NCBI RefSeq assembly: GCF_030272615.1
Contig: NC_081413.1
Coordinates: forward strand, 337,616,802-337,680,801
Reading direction: 5' to 3'
DNA from: Cryptomeria japonica
Taxonomy: Eukaryota > Streptophyta > Pinopsida > Cupressales > Cupressaceae
DNA length: 64,000 nt
Each line of letters starts with the position of its first letter. Positions within the stretch are counted from its first letter, which is position 1. Below are positions 33,197-45,221 of the stretch, piece after piece. The notes beneath the pieces were generated by a model, which saw only the letters and a list, made by a program, of their open reading frames with translations, had not been told where the DNA came from and did no database searches. The translations under genes were made by a program, and so were the position numbers.

Positions 33197-33954
33197 TATA
33201 AACTCAATTAAGAGGTCTCCCAGCCTTGAAAACCAAGGTTTAATATACCGGAAGATACGGCGGAGAACTATTCCCGAGCACTGTCACTGACTTGATTTTC
33301 ATCAAATCATGTTTATTTTATAGTGGGTTGGAGTACTTAGTGTTTAGTCATTCCCACTTAGGTTGTTCCCCTCACACCAGCCGTAATGGCTTTAAGATTT
33401 TTTCAACCCCTCGGGAGGGCAGGCCTGCTAAAGATGTACAAATCTCAAACAAACAAAAAGCCTCAAGGGTCTGGATTTCTGATTGTCTAGAAAAAGACAA
33501 GAGCATACTCTCCTACCTCCCAGAATCTTCTAAAAACACAAAAGATAGATTTGTTCTTTAACTTGATAGCAATCTAGGTGCCTAAAAATGAATTGAAAGA
33601 ATACACGATATTTATTCGATTCTCCTTAGGCAACCTACAAAGACAACAAATCAGTAGTCATATTGTCTTTGTGCGACAAGCATATTCTTTGACAAGCGTT
33701 CTGCAAAAACTAATTAGGCTGTGAAAAATTCAGAAAATACAAAGTCATACAAAAATATGAAAACTCATACGATACAGGATCCCAACTCGTACGAGACAGG
33801 ATTCCAGTTTGTACGACACCTGCAGTTTGTCATTTCAGCCTATGGAAAATGTCGTACGAGATGTACGGACAAAAAAAATCAAAAAATCTAAAATCTGGAA
33901 AATAACAAAATAAACTAAGCAGTCAGTCTTGGAGGCCAAAAAATGTAGTCTGTT

Positions 33955-33973
33955 GGCCCCATGGTGGGCACCA
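33955..33973 (-). promoter_or_regulatory. Duplicate of the element E primer site
   Basis: Reads TGGTGCCCACCATGGGGCC on the minus strand. In unit 1 a single base differs (tagtgccc). The LTR piece begins 4-5 bp away. Confidence 0.6.
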
Positions 33974-34380
33974 GAGATGTGTGTGTGAAAAAGTGGTTTG
34001 TAACTGCAAGCACAACACTTCAATTAAGTCATTATATGTATTGTTAGTAAATAATAATTAATCAATAATAAACCATAACAAAGCGACTAATTGCCTTCTA
34101 AAAGATGCGAGTATAAGATTGCTCTCAGATTTTTATAAGCAATACCAGTGACTAGACTACACCAAGATGAAGGATTTAATCTATATGATATTAACTATAT
34201 GGATGCAAAATGGATGAATAATTCAAGCAAATAATCAATTCAAGCAATATGGATGTAAAATGGATGCAAATAATCTAAAAAGCATAATACTCTGACTCCA
34301 GAGCAAAATTAGTGTGATAATAATCTCCGAGTGTGTTCTCAAAAATCTTTGGGGTGAATTGGAATGAGAGCTGAAGACTG

Positions 34381-35843
34381 AACCTAACCTACCACTGGAA
34401 CTCTCCTTTGTCTCTGATCTGTGAAGAATAACGGTCATGCATCTTCATCTCGCGGAATAGCGATAGTCGTTGATCTTCCTCGGACCTGCTCGACCTTTAA
34501 CACACCTGAGTTTCTCTTCTCTAGTAGGCCCACCACTTCAATCACCAAGTTGCGATGGTTAATTGGCATGCAACTTCACCCTGCAGTACATATAATACTT
34601 GCATATTTGGGTAAAAAATACCCCTCTAGTGAATTAATCCCAAATGCCAGTCACAACTAGTCATTTAATCATGGATCCATATGGGTGCCACCTAACCTAC
34701 CATTGGAACTCTCCTTTATCACACATTTAAGTTTGAGGTTTCCTCTCTGCATCCTGCCACGTGTCTTCTTCTGGTTCGCTCATGGATCCACTGGGCGCCA
34801 CCTAACCTACCACTAAAACTCTCCTTTGTCGTTGATCTGCAAAGAATAATGATCATGCATCTTCATCTCATGGACTATCTTAACTCGTTTGATCATCTCC
34901 AACTTACCACTGGAACTCTCCTTTGTCACTGATCCACGAAGAATAATGGTCGTGCATCTTCATCTCTTGGAATAGCTTAATGCGTTCGATCATCTCCAAC
35001 TTGCCTCTGGAACTCTCCTTTGTTGCTGATCTGTGAAGAATAACGGTCATGCATCTTCATCTCACGGAATAGCTTAACTCGTTTGATCATATCCAAATTT
35101 CATGCTCATTAAATTTCCTTTCTACGACAAATTTTTTTGCCTCAGGATGCATGCACGCACGTGAGGTCCATTAGATCGCCAGGCAACCTCTTGTCAAAAA
35201 CCTTTAAACTTTGACAATATGAATGTGTGTAGGTTTATATTTAAACACTAAAAGTTTCCTCCCCACTACCAATGTGGGATAAATGTTTTATACCTGGCAC
35301 TTGCATTTGCTTGAAAGTTTCATTGCCTTCTCCATTATTACGCCATCTACAGGGGAGGATTTGGTAATATACATGCTAATTTCATTTGCTGAAAATTTTC
35401 TTGTTTCCCACACCACGCATCAAGGGAAGAAATCACTCTACACCTGCTAAGTGCATTCTGTTTGGAAGTTTATAAACCCTTTTCCAGCCATGCAACGCCA
35501 CACTGCTTGAAAGTTTAATGTGCCCTCCATTCCCATACCACACACCACACACAGGCAAGGAATGCTGACAAAGGTCATTGAAATTGGTTTTACGCCTGCC
35601 AAATGTATTTGCTTGAAAAGTTTTCTTTGTTTTAACACCATACCACGTGCCACGGCAAGGAGGGAGATGGAAATACACCTGGCAATGAATTTGGTTGGAA
35701 TTATTTGAATTACACTCCCCAGACGCCACCATACCATGCAGCAGGGAGGATTTGGCCATGGGCCTGGCAATTTTCATTTACTAGAAAGTTTTTTGTCTGC
35801 TCCACACCAAGAAATGCACCACCAAACTTCACAGATAGGGATG
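34381..35843 (-). mobile_element. Duplicate of element C LTR segment
   Basis: Copy of 24852-26314, including the 97-bp array and the subrepeat block. One copy of the motif here reads ctcgcggaatagcg, closer to the LTR-family inverted repeat than unit 1 (ctcgtggaatagcg). Confidence 0.8.
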
Positions 35844-37011
35844 TGATGAATACTAAGAGGGGGGTGAATTAGTATACCAAAAAATTTTGTAAACAAAATC
35901 TTAAACAGCTTAGCAGATAACTGGTAAAACTGTTTTACTAATAAACTAGTTAAGATAAATGCAAACCAAATAGAAAACAAAGCATTCACCCGCAAGAGCA
36001 CAATCAAAATAACACAAGATATTTGACATGGAAACGCAAATGGGAAAAACCATGGTGAGCACAAACTCACAAGTAACTATCTATAGAATAGAAACCAGAC
36101 CGGTTAAGGTCATACAATGTTCTTCACCAGAACAGATCCTGTTAGGAATTTAGATCTCTATTAGAAGACAAGTCCTGTTAAAGACTACCTTGTGAGAGGA
36201 TTTCAGATCCACAGTTGTGAACCACCATGTTAGAGGATTTACAAAGGCTTTTCTTGGTTAAGGGTTTCAGACTTGTCGAAGATATGAGTAATCAACAAGT
36301 GAGTGATCTAGCTAATAGCATAGTCTGCTTAATTAGATCCTTGATAGCTCATTGTTAATGAATTTCAGCATTACTTCAGTCTTCAATATCTCCACACTCT
36401 AGTTCTTCACACAGACCTAATCTTCTCTTTAGTGATCGCACATAACCTTGACTATCTCACACACACACATATCTCTCATAAACACAAACCCTAGACATGA
36501 TGTCCTTATAAAGGAAATTGATTTCATGTCGGTCCAATAGGATTAGATTAAAAGTTCCTAGGTTTTGTGCATCTGGACACATTTGGTAACATGGCACAAA
36601 ATCACCACCAAAGTGTCGGTGGATGATAACTCATCACATATTACAAAAATACCAATTGGTTACTCATCACAGAGTAATACCGGTTGGTAGCTCATCACAG
36701 AGTAAGACCGGTTAATACAATATACCGATTACCAGTTTACAAAAATGAAGATTGGAAAATGTTAACTACTGCTTGGGTCCATCATATCACTTGTGATCTT
36801 CAAACCGCTTGAGGTCTTCAGTCAATCTGTGACTGGTAAACATCTTCTGCAAAATATCGATAGTCTAAAGACTATACATACACAATAATACACAATACCG
36901 GTTAGAACAATTACCGATTGAGCATAACTCATACACCAAGAAAGTGTGTGTCCGTCATCTAGAAAATGTGTGTCCATCAATGACAATCAAAACATCATCA
37001 AAATGCCAACA
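35844..37011 (-). mobile_element. Duplicate of element B 3' LTR
   Basis: 1,168 bp, matching 26315-27482 with few substitutions. The adjoining purine tract is also copied (37012 onward). Confidence 0.85.
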
Positions 37012-37288
37012 ATCTCCCCCTTTGGCATTGATGGCAACACTTAGGAAAATTTTGACATCTAAGTGTTTTTACAACAAAAATTGCCATAATCAAAATTACT
37101 CCCCCTAAGCATATACACTGTCCCTTTTGCAGAATTTACAATGTATACTACTTCCCAGAATGGTAACATGAAAATATACATGAAATGGTAAAATTTACCA
37201 AAATTTTAAATAATACTCCCCCTTTGCCAACAATGATAAAGTAATGCAGAATAACCCATGTTTCTTTATATATATAAAAATAGAGTAG

Positions 37289-38370
37289 TACCTGGTCCTC
37301 CACAATGGTACATAGAAGTTTAAGCATGGACAAAGAGGAATCGTTACTGGGGAGGTTGGTACCAAGAATCAAAATAGCAAGGGTGTCAACCCTAGTTTGT
37401 ATGACATCCCTTTCCTTCTTCCTCTGCAAGTCTTCCAGTCTTTCTTGTGCCAGTTTGATGCCTCGTAGTAGCTTGGACTCATTTGTTGATTGAAGGTCAA
37501 TTGGACTGGTGGTGTCAACCAGTTTGGCCTAACCACCGGTTGCCTTAAGAGTCTCCGCTTGTATGTTTTTCTCTGCTTCCTTCTCCTTTTCTGCTCTTTT
37601 CTTAACCTCTTCTTTCTTCCTTTGCTCCTCTTTTTGTTTCTTCTTCAATTCTTCCTTCTTTTTATCCTCTTCCTTCTTCTTCTCCTCTTCCTACTTTTTC
37701 TTCTCTTCCTCCTTCTTCTCCTCTTCTTTTCTCTTCTCCTCTTCTTTCCACTTCTCCTCTTCTTTTCTCTTTTTCTCTTCTTTCCTTTTTTCTTCTTCTT
37801 TGCTCTTCTCCTCTTCTTTCCGCTTCTCCTCTTCTTTTCTCTTTTCCTCTTCTTTCCTTTTCTCTTCCTCTTTCTTTTTCTCTTCCTCTTTTCTTTTCTC
37901 CTCCTCTTTCTTTTCATTTTCCACTTTTTCAGCCTTTTCCTTGTCCCGTTTCTCTCTTTTTGCTTTTTCTTTGTCCTATTTTTCATTCTCTTGTTTTTCT
38001 TTAACCTGTTTCTCTTTCTCTGTGTCCGAAGTGACATCCTCAACATCTAATGCATCCACATCAATTGGATCATTTTGCTCTGTCACTCTTTCCCCTTCAT
38101 TGTCAAATGCTTCATCTGGTTTTCCTGATGATAAATTCGGTTCTTGTTTGGCCTTCTTATTAGCCTCAGACACTTGGTGTAACCTAACAACAACTTTAGC
38201 ATGTAAATGAGTATCCTTTTGCAACTTCAGAAGTTTTACCTTCTAGTAGTATGAGTCTTCTCCTTCTCATGAAGAAGAGGCCTTTGTTCTTATCCATTAT
38301 CTCAAATAATTTTGAATTAGAAGCATCAGGAAAGTATTGAGCAAAAATCTTCTCCCTGATCTCCTATTCT
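37289..38370 (-). pseudogene. Duplicate C-terminal part of the element B ORF
   Basis: Carries the acidic segment (IDVDALDVEDVTSD), the (KEEEKR) tract, shorter by one unit, and the C-terminal region. It lacks everything upstream of LFEIMDKKKG, because the copy ends at 38370. Confidence 0.75.
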
Positions 38371-38377
38371 TACCAAA

Positions 38378-38382
38378 GTCCC
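38378..38382. repeat. Target-site duplication (left) of element A
   Basis: gtccc, repeated exactly at 49974-49978. Joined, the flanks read ccaaagtccctcatcaatgcc, which is continuous C-LTR subrepeat sequence. Confidence 0.9.
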
Positions 38383-41300
38383 TGTTGGGATTGATTAAAA
38401 TTGAGTCAAATTTTGTAGGCCTATTTCAAAATTTTGCTCAGTATGTCAGAAAGGCACCCAAATAAGTCAGTTTGACTGGCCTAGTTAGCAAGCGGGTAAA
38501 ATGGATCCAGTTGATTTTCAGAGGGTAAAGCTCGGGATTCATGTCCCACACCTTTCATTTGGCCTATTCAAAGATGTGCAACTTTTAGAATTTATTTTGG
38601 ATAAGTTTATGAGGTACCCATTTTGAGGGGTGAGCTGGAAGTGCATTTTAGGCACAAATGCAGATTTTATGGAGTAGCCTTCTTTGAGCGATTACATCTT
38701 TTGACCTATTGATCATCATGAAAAAATTCAAAATGGATTCAATTGTATGCATTAATGTGATTCACCCTGCAAAATTTCAGGTCTTGACGAATCCATTTGC
38801 TCAGTTTTCAAAACCGAATCCGTTTGCAGTTTGTGTGTTTTGGCAAGTCCCTGTTTTGACAGCTAGTCGGAGCCCTGTTTTGCACAATTGTAAAACTTTC
38901 CTCAGTAAGCATCATGCCAAAGTGTTTCTTCCAAGTTGATGTCGGTATAAATGGTGAGCTACGTTTAAAATTTCAAGTCCTTATGAATCCATTTGCTCAG
39001 TTTTCAAAGTTCAATATGTTTGTAGTTTGTGATATTTGCACAAGTGTAAAAATGTCCTGGTGAGCGTCATGTCAAAATGTTTTTTCCGGGCTAATGTTGG
39101 TATAAATGGTGAGCTACGTTTCAAATTTCAAAGCTCTATCAATCCGTTTGATCGGTTTTCAAAAGGACTCATTTTGTCATCAAATTCAGTTATCCGCACT
39201 TCCAGTGTTAGATCAGTTAATGTAGCCATTTTGGTGAGCGCGCCATTTGCATCCTGTCAGTTGGGTGATCGAACTGAGAATTCAAAGATTTAATATGTAC
39301 TTAAAGGTACCTATGTTCAAAATTTGAGGGCCTACGGAGGTCGTTTGGTATTTTTAAGAAAGGCATCATGTGTTGCCAGAACATTGACTTCATTAGGTCC
39401 GCAGTGTCGAAAAAGCCAGTTGGCCATTTTCGGAAATTAATATCTCTTCGCTCGGGACTCTTCTTGAGAAACCGTTTGGTAGATATCATCCTTGTATATC
39501 AGAGTACACGCCTGTCAGATGGCGAGCTCCAGAAAGGTGTTTTGATAGGTTTGAAAATTACGTCTTCGCGATTAAATGCGAAAATTGTGGCGTAATTGCC
39601 TGAAGGTTGTAAAATGCGGATTAATGATCCGAAAATGATGCCGATCATTTCCAGAGGTATGTTTGAGGTCAGTGAAGCATTCCAGAGGCCAGTTGCTTGA
39701 AACCGAAAATTTTTTTAGTCGGACCCACTTTGGGGCCCGACTTGGCTCATGCTCGCGGATTGATTTTGTTGGTAAATTGGTTTATTATGAGATGTTTTCA
39801 TTTCATTATATGGGCATATAGCTGAAGTGCTAATGTGTAAGTTTTTTTTAGTTGGAGGACCAAAGCTAAGTATTTCTTATAATGCACTTTGCAGCCATGG
39901 AGTGGAGTATGGTAAAGTTTTTTAAACTTCAATAACATGCATATTGGTAGAGTGTGTGACAATGAATAAGATTATTCTAACCTTCAAGCAAATGAAATGT
40001 AGTAGAAAATTAGCAAAACAAATGAAACAAACTGTTGATACTTACTCTTCCTTCACGTGCTATGGTTGAACAGCAGACCATTAAAAGTTTAAAACAAATG
40101 TAAATTCTCCTGAGGCATTGAAAGAGGCTGTTAAGTTTTTAAAACAAATGCAATTCATGAGCATTCAGCACAACACATTGAATTGGAGTGGTATTTGGAA
40201 GGAGAAGCAGAGAATTTTTGAAAAAAATCAAGTGCAGATTGAAGCATTAAAATGCAGCAAATTATAAACTTTTAATGCAAATGCTGGCAGGTGTAATTCC
40301 AGATTTGCAAGGCAGCCATTTTTCCCTTTTTGCGTGGAGTTTGGAGTGCTTATGAAACTCCAAATAAAAGCTTTTGGCAAGCATTAGTGCTCAGCCAACA
40401 TCCTCCTTAGACCACATCTTGGCTGGAGAAGCACATGGAACATGAAAGGTAAATTCAAGCTAATACAATTTGCAGTCAAATTCCTCCTGCGTGGTTATTG
40501 GGAGACCATATCAAAACCATCAAGCAAAAGCTTTGGCTGTGCAAGGTCATGTGGGAGGGTTGTAGATTGCAGCAGGTGCAAATTGGAAGTCCTGTGTGGT
40601 GGAAGGAGTTTGAAGAGGCAATTTGAAACATTGATTAGCAAATACCTTTGGCTGGTGTAAGGCCCAGACTCTACAACCTTTCCCAGCATTATCCCATGTG
40701 TGACATGTTGAAGATGCTTCAGAAATTTTTAAGCAAGTGCAAGCAGCAATACTCCTGCTCTACGTGGTTTTCTTTTTGAATAGCATAGTCTTTCAAGCAA
40801 ATGCATTAGCAAATGGCAAATCCCAGTGAAAACCCCTGTGCAGAGCATGATGGAGAGAGGGGTAATTAAAATTTTCAAAAAATAAAGTCAGCAGATGTAA
40901 AACCAACATTCCACAATTTTTGCCAGCAACCTCTCTCTGTTATGGCATGTTTTTCTTTGTGTGGAAATGGAGGAGTTTGGGAGGCATTCAAATTTAATCA
41001 AATTTCATCTGGCAGGTGTAGTTCATTCAACCTTCTCTCTTCCTGTATGGCGATGGGCATTAAAACTTCCAAGCAGATGCAAAGGTGCCATTAAATGCTT
41101 CAGAAAAGCTTTCAAATGCACAGTACCAGGCAAAACACAATATCCCAGACTGGCTGAGCGATGTTATTTTTTGGTATTTAAAAGTAAAACCCCACCCAAG
41201 TATAATGTCTAAGCCATAAAGGCTTTTGACACAAGGTGCCCATGGGCGCCCAAAGTGGGCCCACGTGCGAGCATGCTTCCCGAGGCGATGGAGGAGTTGA

Positions 41301-41416
41301 CTGGACGAAGACCAAGTGGACCCCACGTAGGCATGCTTCCCGAGGCAAACAGGTGAAATTTTGCAGACGAAGGTCGGGTTAACGAGCGAGCAAGTTCGAG
41401 AGAGATCAACGGTGCG

Positions 41417-41467
41417 CGCTATTTCGCGAAGGGAAGATGCACGTCATTTAAACCCCGCGAAATAGCG
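41417..41467. promoter_or_regulatory. 12-bp inverted repeat cgctatttcgcg / cgcgaaatagcg
   Basis: A perfect inverted repeat, arms 41417-41428 and 41456-41467, spacer 27 bp. The arms contain TTTCGCG, similar to an E2F-binding core. The same pair occurs in the 3' LTR near 48502-48553, and recognisable versions occur in the diverged LTR at 55.2-55.8 kb. Confidence 0.65.
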
Positions 41468-41544
41468 AAAGTGAACGAGAGCCGTCCACGTGTCGTGATA
41501 GGTGGTAGTCCAGCAGGCGGGTCCCGGTGAGTTGGCGCACAGGT

Positions 41545-41610
41545 GGCAGTCCAGTGGCGATGACGTGGCGGCCAAGTGGCAGTGACGGAGCAGATGACGT
41601 GGCGATGATG
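41545..41610 (+). promoter_or_regulatory. Cluster of TGACG / ACGTGG motifs in the U3 region
   Basis: tgacgtgg occurs at 41561 and 41595 with tgacgg at 41583, in related surroundings (gcgatgacgtggcg). Such motifs are bZIP (as-1 or G-box-like) sites in plants. Position is about 210-260 bp upstream of the TATA-like box. Confidence 0.45.
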
Positions 41611-41816
41611 AGGTGTCATCCCAGGTGGTGTCCGGTCAACCCCATCGACCAATCAGAGGCCACCACGTGGCAAGGCGTCAGAGCACAAATGGAGGCAAAA
41701 AATCAAATTTAAAATGATTAAATAATATAGTTCAAACTATATTGAAATTCGAAATATTTAAATGATGGATCCATGATGAGAATTAATTCGCCCAGGGTCC
41801 AATTTTTGGCCAAAGT

Positions 41817-41824
41817 ATAAAGTG
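41817..41824 (+). promoter_or_regulatory. TATA-like box of element A 5' LTR
   Basis: tataaagt in the phrase caaagtataaagtg. In the 3' LTR the same place reads tatagagt. If used, U3 is about 3.45 kb and R plus U5 about 1 kb. Confidence 0.45.
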
Positions 41825-42890
41825 TTATATGTTTTCAGAAAGCTCTCGGAGTGAGGAATCCGATTATGAAGTTAATTTTGACAAATGTAAGATATTTTAG
41901 AAGCAGTTTCCACGGGAACAGAATTCAGTTAGAGAGGAGACACTTGGCAATTCAGTTGCAGATTTGATTTTCTTCTCTCCTCTTTTTATTCCGAATTCTT
42001 CTCAGTTGTAAGGGTTCTAGAATTCTGTGAGGAAGTGCTCCAGTTTTCATGGCTTCCATTTTCTGAAATTCTTGACCCAAACTTGTAAAGTTCTATGGAT
42101 CTATTCAGGGTATAGAGGCTACATTGCAAGATGACAGATTGTTTTCTAGTTCCAGGTCTTACTTGTGTCAGGCATGAGTAAATTTCCCATGATATTGTCT
42201 CTGTGATATGTTTTTTCATTATTATGAATTCAATCCTCAAGGAGGATGAAATTTGTCATCTCAAGGAGATTGTGTGACTATTGTAGGTATCCTTCAAGGA
42301 AGGTTTTAAATTCTATAGTCAGTCAATAAATGATGAAATATATTTCCAGATCTGATAAAATTGTGAATGAATCAAATAGTGTATTAATATAAGGTATTGA
42401 TGCATGAATATCTTGTTTAAGGAAAATAAGCTTGCATCTATGATTCATATTTGTAGTTATGTCTGTGACTCTGTTGCCCAATGAACAAGGCACTGGTCTT
42501 GCAAGTTTGGGGATGTTTTCAGATATACATTTTAAAAGATAAATCTATTTTCCCTTCATGTTTAGGGGTGTTTGTGTTCCATTCTTTCCAAGCTCTGTTT
42601 CATCCTATTGTTTATACAGATCTAGCCAATCTGTAATGTTTCCTAACCTGTTGAGCTTGTGAAATGATCTATCTGCTTAATGTTGATGCAGTTACGTGTC
42701 TGTAATTGTTGTATTTAGTGCATCAAGAGGGTGTCCCCCCTAGGTCTAGCAGAACCTGAAGTGCAGAGGATCAATTAGGATCCTATGTTATGTTGTCCAA
42801 GCCCTGATGTGTTGTGTAGACTGAAATTGGCCATTTCATAGAAAGATTTGCAGGTGTTCTTGGGTTATCACTTTTGGTGAACAACAAAAA

Positions 42891-42908
42891 TGGCGACTCT
42901 GCTGGGGA
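42891..42908 (+). promoter_or_regulatory. Primer binding site of element A
   Basis: tggcgactctgctgggga, four bases after the LTR end. It resembles the tRNA-Arg type site that I recall from Ogre/Tat elements. Two weaker look-alikes follow at 43175 (tggcaactctgtgg) and 43307 (tggcgactctgatg). Confidence 0.7.
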
Positions 42909-43661
42909 ATAAATGGATATAAATGCTTGACTGATATGGTAAGAGGTTGAATGTGTTCCTAGTCCTGTCAATTTCATATCCAGCCAGTCTGTCCATGGTG
43001 TATGCACAGAGTGTAAATTGGTTTCATGGTGAAGAAAATGCTCCTTGTTCTGGATCTGCAGAGTGATATGTGTTACATGTCATATTCTATGAAGGAGTAA
43101 CAGTGAATGCAGGGTTGAAAGTTGTGAGAAGTTCTTTCAGTTGTATGAGAATTTTCCCCAATTCCTTATTTGGGTGGCAACTCTGTGGTTCATACCAGTA
43201 TTGAACAACCTGGAAGAGTGTCTGTTGCAGCGAGATCGAAGGAGTAAAGAGAATTAAATTTGTGATTGAATGGTTCTACTGTTCAAAATATCCTCTGTGC
43301 AAGAGGTGGCGACTCTGATGATAAAAGACCGTGCTAAAGGTGAAGTAAATCTGCAGATCTACAAGAGTTTATAGCTGCAAATCTCCAGGTATTTTCAGAG
43401 GTTTCAAATGCAAAGATATTTGTTCTGAAAATTAGAATGTGTAATGTCATTTTCCCATTTAGTGAACAGCACTAGTCTAGAGGGAAAGAAGAATTTCAAG
43501 ATTAATTTGCATATCTATGCTGTTGTAATATCCAGTGTTTATGATCTTCAGTAGTATGCAAATTTGGAAAATTAGTGACTGCAAGGTTTTTGAAAAGATT
43601 TTTTAAAAACAATAAGATGCATGGTCAAAAAATAATGGTTCAGTGACTGTTATAAAACCTG
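42909..43661 (+). other. Leader of element A
   Basis: Non-coding, with the two extra primer-site-like motifs. Short upstream ATGs are present and no ORF is supported. Together with the 3' tail it makes up about 1 kb of the interior. Confidence 0.5.
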
Positions 43662-45221
43662 ATGGATCTAGATGTAGTTCCTAGATCCATGAATCCTTTG
43701 TCAAATTTGAGAGAGATCAATATAGAAATTGAAAAATGTCTTCAAATGATCCAAGAAAGATTTGTCTGGTTGTTAAAAGGGAAAGTAGGGCTAAGAAGTA
43801 AAGGAGAATCATCATATGTCTTCTATGAAAGATTTTTAGCTGCATTGAATGAGCTTTCAACTGATAATAGACCCCCTGAGTCTGTTTTAATTGAGATATT
43901 CTTAGAGCTTTATGAGCCTAATTCAGTTAATTGGTCTACTGCCTTCAGAGAAGAATGTGTTGAATCTATTAAAGAATGGATAGATATGATTGAAAGTAAC
44001 CAATCTGAAAATATACACAAGATTAAAAATAATGAGGGAGATGAATCCGTGAATGGATATACCTCCTATGATGCTGAATGTGATTATTCTCAGCATGAAA
44101 GTTCAGATGTGTATTCAGAGCGAGAAGAAATTTGTGAGAACAGTGATTGTTCAGCTAATTATGAGCCCGTTGAGGTTTCAGATGCTAATGATGTAGATCA
44201 CCTTGTTGTTGATTTCAATCCACAAGATGTTTGCAACCCCTATTATGAAACTATGTTGCAACATGTAGCAACACATTATGAGCAGCGTGATAAAGGATAT
44301 GATGCAGATGCAAGTTGTTGTGAGGATGAAATAAATGTGCATAGGGACATGAACACTACAGATCCAATACCTTTATCATATTGGGACAATGTTTACAGCT
44401 CAGAGGATGAAGCCAAGGAAAATGAAGAAGAAGGTTCACTATGTAGTGAGCAAATTTCAGAACTCTTAGCTGCTGATTTTCAGAGATGTGGATCCAAAAA
44501 TGTGCCCAATCTCTCACGCCCAACCAGTACTTGTTTAGATATTGATGATGTTTTTGAGGGTGTGAAGTATGATACATATGTTATTGATTCTTTCCCTATT
44601 TTTGATTTGAGTGATGGACAAGATGAAGATGCATATATGCTTGATAGGTGTGATAATGTAGATTCATATGTTGATATGAACTCAGATTTTGGTATGCATT
44701 GTGTGGATCTTGCTGTTAAAAAGAATGACAAATTTGAAGTAGTTTTCTCAGATTTACAAGTGGGAAATGAACCATTGACAAGTGACAATCATGTATTTTC
44801 ATGTGTGCAAAGTGCTGATAGGAATTGTGATCAGCAAGACGAATTGCAGTCATGTTATGAGGAAGTTTTCCTCTCTAGTTTGCAAGCCATCATTGTGGAA
44901 GAGTGTTCATCATTTGAGCAAACTAGTAATATAGATGTGCCTGATGTTTTCAACTTTCAGAATGAGTTAGACTACTTTTCATTTCAGCTGGGAAAGAATG
45001 GTAAAGAGTATGGCACTCTTATGTCACCTAGTGATCGGTCCTTTCAGCATGTGTTTGATTTTCAGAGATATCATGATTATGAACATGCTGTTGATTATGT
45101 TTTATGTGATCAGCTGATTAGAAGTGGAAGTGTTTTTGATCAGGCAGATTGGAATGATGATCTCAACTTACCTCCGGTTTGTGGAAAAGAGAATCATGTT
45201 TTTGATAGAGGTAGGAAGTGA
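43662..45221 (+). CDS. Element A ORF: 519-residue acidic protein of unknown function
   Basis: The only long intact frame in the window, and the sole gene of element A. ATG at 43662 gives MDLDVVPRSMNPLSNL. Residues 1-110 look like a compact helical domain (REINIEIEKCLQMIQERF, KGESSYVFYERFLAALNEL, SVNWSTAFREECVESIKEW). The rest is strongly acidic, low in basic residues, with scattered Cys, Tyr and His and phrases like SSEDEAKENEEEGSLCSEQ and DIDDVFEGVKYDTY. No zinc knuckle, DSG protease, YxDD or integrase motifs; no signal peptide. It could be a gag-like or extra ORF as in Tat/Ogre elements, or a fusion of gag N-terminus with the acidic spacer before RT. Conservation of an open frame in a young element suggests it was translated recently. 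Product unrecognised. Confidence 0.75.
   Translation: MDLDVVPRSMNPLSNLREINIEIEKCLQMIQERFVWLLKGKVGLRSKGESSYVFYERFLAALNELSTDNRPPESVLIEIFLELYEPNSVNWSTAFREECVESIKEWIDMIESNQSENIHKIKNNEGDESVNGYTSYDAECDYSQHESSDVYSEREEICENSDCSANYEPVEVSDANDVDHLVVDFNPQDVCNPYYETMLQHVATHYEQRDKGYDADASCCEDEINVHRDMNTTDPIPLSYWDNVYSSEDEAKENEEEGSLCSEQISELLAADFQRCGSKNVPNLSRPTSTCLDIDDVFEGVKYDTYVIDSFPIFDLSDGQDEDAYMLDRCDNVDSYVDMNSDFGMHCVDLAVKKNDKFEVVFSDLQVGNEPLTSDNHVFSCVQSADRNCDQQDELQSCYEEVFLSSLQAIIVEECSSFEQTSNIDVPDVFNFQNELDYFSFQLGKNGKEYGTLMSPSDRSFQHVFDFQRYHDYEHAVDYVLCDQLIRSGSVFDQADWNDDLNLPPVCGKENHVFDRGRK

Larger units (their letters stand above)
33195..38370. repeat. Truncated unit 2 of the 9.5-kb tandem duplication
   Basis: A near-identical copy of 23666-28858: part of the E leader and 5' LTR (33195-34380), C-LTR (34381-35843), B 3' LTR (35844-37011) and the C-terminal part of the B ORF (37012-38370). 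It ends at cctattct, after which only 12 bp of C-LTR remain before element A. Differences from unit 1 are scattered single bases plus one 18-bp repeat unit. Confidence 0.9.
38383..42886 (+). mobile_element. Element A 5' LTR
   Basis: From TGTTGGGATT to GAACAACA. Layout: a 1.5-kb 5' part, a 1.2-kb region of irregular subrepeats (aagcaaatgca...ggcaggtgtaa), a GC-rich part at 41.2-41.7 kb with promoter-like motifs, a TATA-like box at 41817, and about 1 kb of R/U5. No supported ORF. Confidence 0.9.
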
